Source: Henricia sp. BOLD:AAB3569
Lineage: Eukaryota; Echinodermata; Asteroidea; Spinulosida; Echinasteridae
Direction of reading: 5' to 3'
Length of the DNA stretch: 64,000 nucleotides
Assembly (NCBI GenBank): GCA_037783545.1
Contig: JBBELK010001111.1
Coordinates: 62,001-126,000 of the forward strand
Positions 62,068 through 64,000 of the stretch are shown one piece after another. The first letter of the stretch is position 1, and the number at the start of each line of letters is the position of its first letter. Made by a program: the position numbers and the translations under genes. The notes beneath the pieces were generated by a model that saw only the letters and a program-made list of their open reading frames with translations, made no database searches and was not told where the DNA came from.

Positions 62068-62612
62068 TGTTATAATTCCCAAAATTAGGGGTCCAAAATG
62101 TTTGGTGTCCCAGTAACGTACATGTACGACACTCTCTGCTTCGAAAATCACCACTTGACCACAAATTCTCAGTAATGGACTGTGGCCTGTGATTATAGGG
62201 GGCAGCATCATTTTCTTCAATATTTTGTTTTCTGATTCCTGAAAAATATAGTTTGTTCCATGGTATTGGATAGGAGTTTGGTGTCCCGGGTTACCTACGT
62301 CAATGAAAATTGGCTGTAGAATGAGTTTGCATTAACCTTGGTGCCATATCTACACACAAACATTAAATTTGAGTAGCATTTGTTCAAATAAAAATAAATA
62401 TTTTCTACTGGGAAACCACTTTCAATCATTAAAAACACTTGGAAATCTTAAAAAGCATGTCACACTTTTGGACTCCAAATTTTGGGAATTACCCGTAAAC
62501 ATATGTTTTGGCAATGTATAGTCACACGGGCGGTTGACGAGTTAAAATGTCAGGTTTGCCGCCGTCTTCCATGGCTGACGTGAAAACATGTTCATTGTCC
62601 ACCATTCATTTG
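62068..62612. repeat. Interspersed repeat family X, copy 2
   Basis: Same structure and order as 51543-52112, roughly 85-90% identical, including the CCGCCGTCTTCCATGGCTGA tail. Confidence 0.88.
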
Positions 62613-63464
62613 TGGAAATTACCCACATGTAACATTCTTCAAGAGGATAAATCAGTCAGTATTAATTAAGGATGGGAATTTACAGTTAATTAAGAAGATG
62701 GTTTGCAAGTGTCTGTTAACCGGTTAACTGTTCAGCTGACGCTTAAGATTGTTGCTGGTGTTTACATTGCAATGTACACAATACCTCCAGGCCCCCAAAA
62801 ATAATCGTTGAACCTTTATAGTTGGTCAAAATTTTACTACGACCCCATATAAATTTATTTCAATTTCATGAAGTCATTACAAATAATTACCCTCTGAAAA
62901 CTATCGTAAATTTTTAAAAATTGGGTTTCGTTTAAACGTTCGGCAAAACCGTTTTTTTTTTCTTCGGTTAACCTATTAAACGTTCTGTCCCTAGTCAGTA
63001 TAGTTTGAGATTCTCAAGAAATTTGAGCTCAAACGTCAAGCAAAAAATTAGAATCATATCTAGAGAGAATGAGGATGATTTTATAATTATTATGACTCAA
63101 AGGATATCCTCTGGTACATGTACCGGTATGTCTGAATATCCTGAATTGAAATTTCAGCAATTAAATAAAATTTATACCTGAACATAGTTTTACTTTCCCC
63201 GCTCACGAGCTGAAGAACAGCAAATCTAAAGTGATAAATGATTCAAAGTGTTTTCATTGTGACTTTTTTTTTACCACGTAGAGTTGTTTTGCTATGCGCT
63301 TTTTCCCTTTCATCTTTGTTCACAGAAATCCAACAATACACTATGTACAACCCCACCCACACACTGAAAGTTCACCTTTCACATGCCCATTTTCAGTGCT
63401 GCCTTTGAGGGAATTTATACTGCATACTGGCATTGTTGGCCTGTACATGTTGTACAAAGGGTAC

Positions 63465-63650
63465 GTGGGGTACCATGGCCGAGTGGTTTGGGTCACTGAC
63501 TCGCAATACTCGGGTGAAACTTGGGGTTGCAGGTTTGATACCTGGCTGGGGTACATGTACCTATGCCCTTGAGCAAGGCAATTAATCACACTTGCTCCAT
63601 CCTTCGGAAGGGATGTAAAACCATTGGTCCAGTGTGTTACACTGAGTCAC
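63465..63650 (+). repeat. tRNA-type SINE (same family as 27350)
   Basis: GGTACCATGGCCGAGTGGTT head, TGCAGGTTTGATACCTGGC B-box, CCTTGAGCAAGGCAATTAA and GCTCCATCCTTCGGAAGGG body. The tail is lost. Confidence 0.85.
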
Positions 63651-63799
63651 TATACACAATGTAGGAAGGCTATTTTGTGGTTTGCCCCTTCATCCAAATG
63701 TATACACTTTGGCTTTTTTGCAGTTTGTATCTTTTGCGTTTTTTCATCACGCGTTACATATACATGTACATAATGTACACTTTTCAGTTGACTAAAAGT

Positions 63800-64000
63800 T
63801 GCCTTTGTTTGCTTCCTTCACATAATTCCCAACTGCGCACCACTCATCGGTGCGCTGGTCAATAACGGCCCGCTGCACGGCGTCGGTGGATCCCACGGTC
63901 AGCTACTTAAGGAGACACCGAACTGTCTACACCATCGCCTGATAAAGGCCTGCAGCTTTGCGGTCGAAACGTCGCAATCCCTTCGCTGGCCACACCGTGA
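63800..64000 (+). repeat. GC-rich retroelement-like 3' segment, cut by window edge
   Basis: TGCGCACCACTCATCGGTGC and CCTGATAAAGGCCTGCAGCT ... GGTCGAAACGTCGC. CTGATRAAG-stem-CGAAACGTCGC blocks occur in many Penelope-like and other retroelements. Continues past 64000. Confidence 0.5.

Overview
This is eukaryotic, AT-rich DNA with introns and many interspersed repeats. The gene content (a single-copy-type Spire gene with invertebrate-like divergence), the frequent AGGCCTA and TACATGTA words, the tRNA-derived SINEs and the very many short palindromic DNA elements suggest a marine invertebrate deuterostome. An echinoderm such as a sea star is my best guess and a hemichordate is possible. The species is an inference.

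Two protein-coding genes can be supported. (1) 9471-11315, minus strand: an intact single-exon 614-codon gene. Its N-terminal third matches the Crypton-derived tyrosine-recombinase-like domain (DUF3504; ZMYM2-4, QRICH1 and KIAA1958 group), with recombinase catalytic positions apparently replaced, followed by a long low-complexity tail with SUMO-type motifs. (2) 61268-19504, minus strand: a Spire actin-nucleation factor spread over about 42 kb. I assembled 13 exons by hand; splice sites and phases agree throughout and give 677 residues. They cover most of the KIND domain, four WH2 segments, an acidic/basic linker, the Spire box, a split FYVE-like zinc finger and the C-terminus with stop codon. 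The first part of KIND and the promoter lie beyond the right edge.

Layout: 1-9.4 kb is repeats only (palindromic MITEs, a 285-bp tandem duplication, SINEs). 9.5-11.3 kb is the Crypton-derived gene. 11.4-19.5 kb is repeats plus the flank downstream of Spire. 19.5-61.3 kb is Spire, whose introns hold MITEs, foldback elements, SINEs, a 21-bp minisatellite, a G22 tract and a dead non-LTR retrotransposon fragment. 61.3-64 kb is a Spire upstream intron with two repeats. Nearly all other open frames are short, lie inside repeats, or mirror tandem repeats.

Several TIR families recur enough within the window to define them by self-comparison: the TTCGCCCC-minisatellite element (6 copies), the CTCGTCAGCAATGCGCGCGC palindrome (7), the TTCACACTGAGC palindrome (4), the GGGCCTCCCACTGTGCG palindrome (3), the TAGACCTTTATCACGGTGCG element (2) and others. 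Nested insertions give relative ages for some. No CRISPR, operon or prokaryotic feature was seen. Boundaries of repeats are by eye and may be off by tens of bases.
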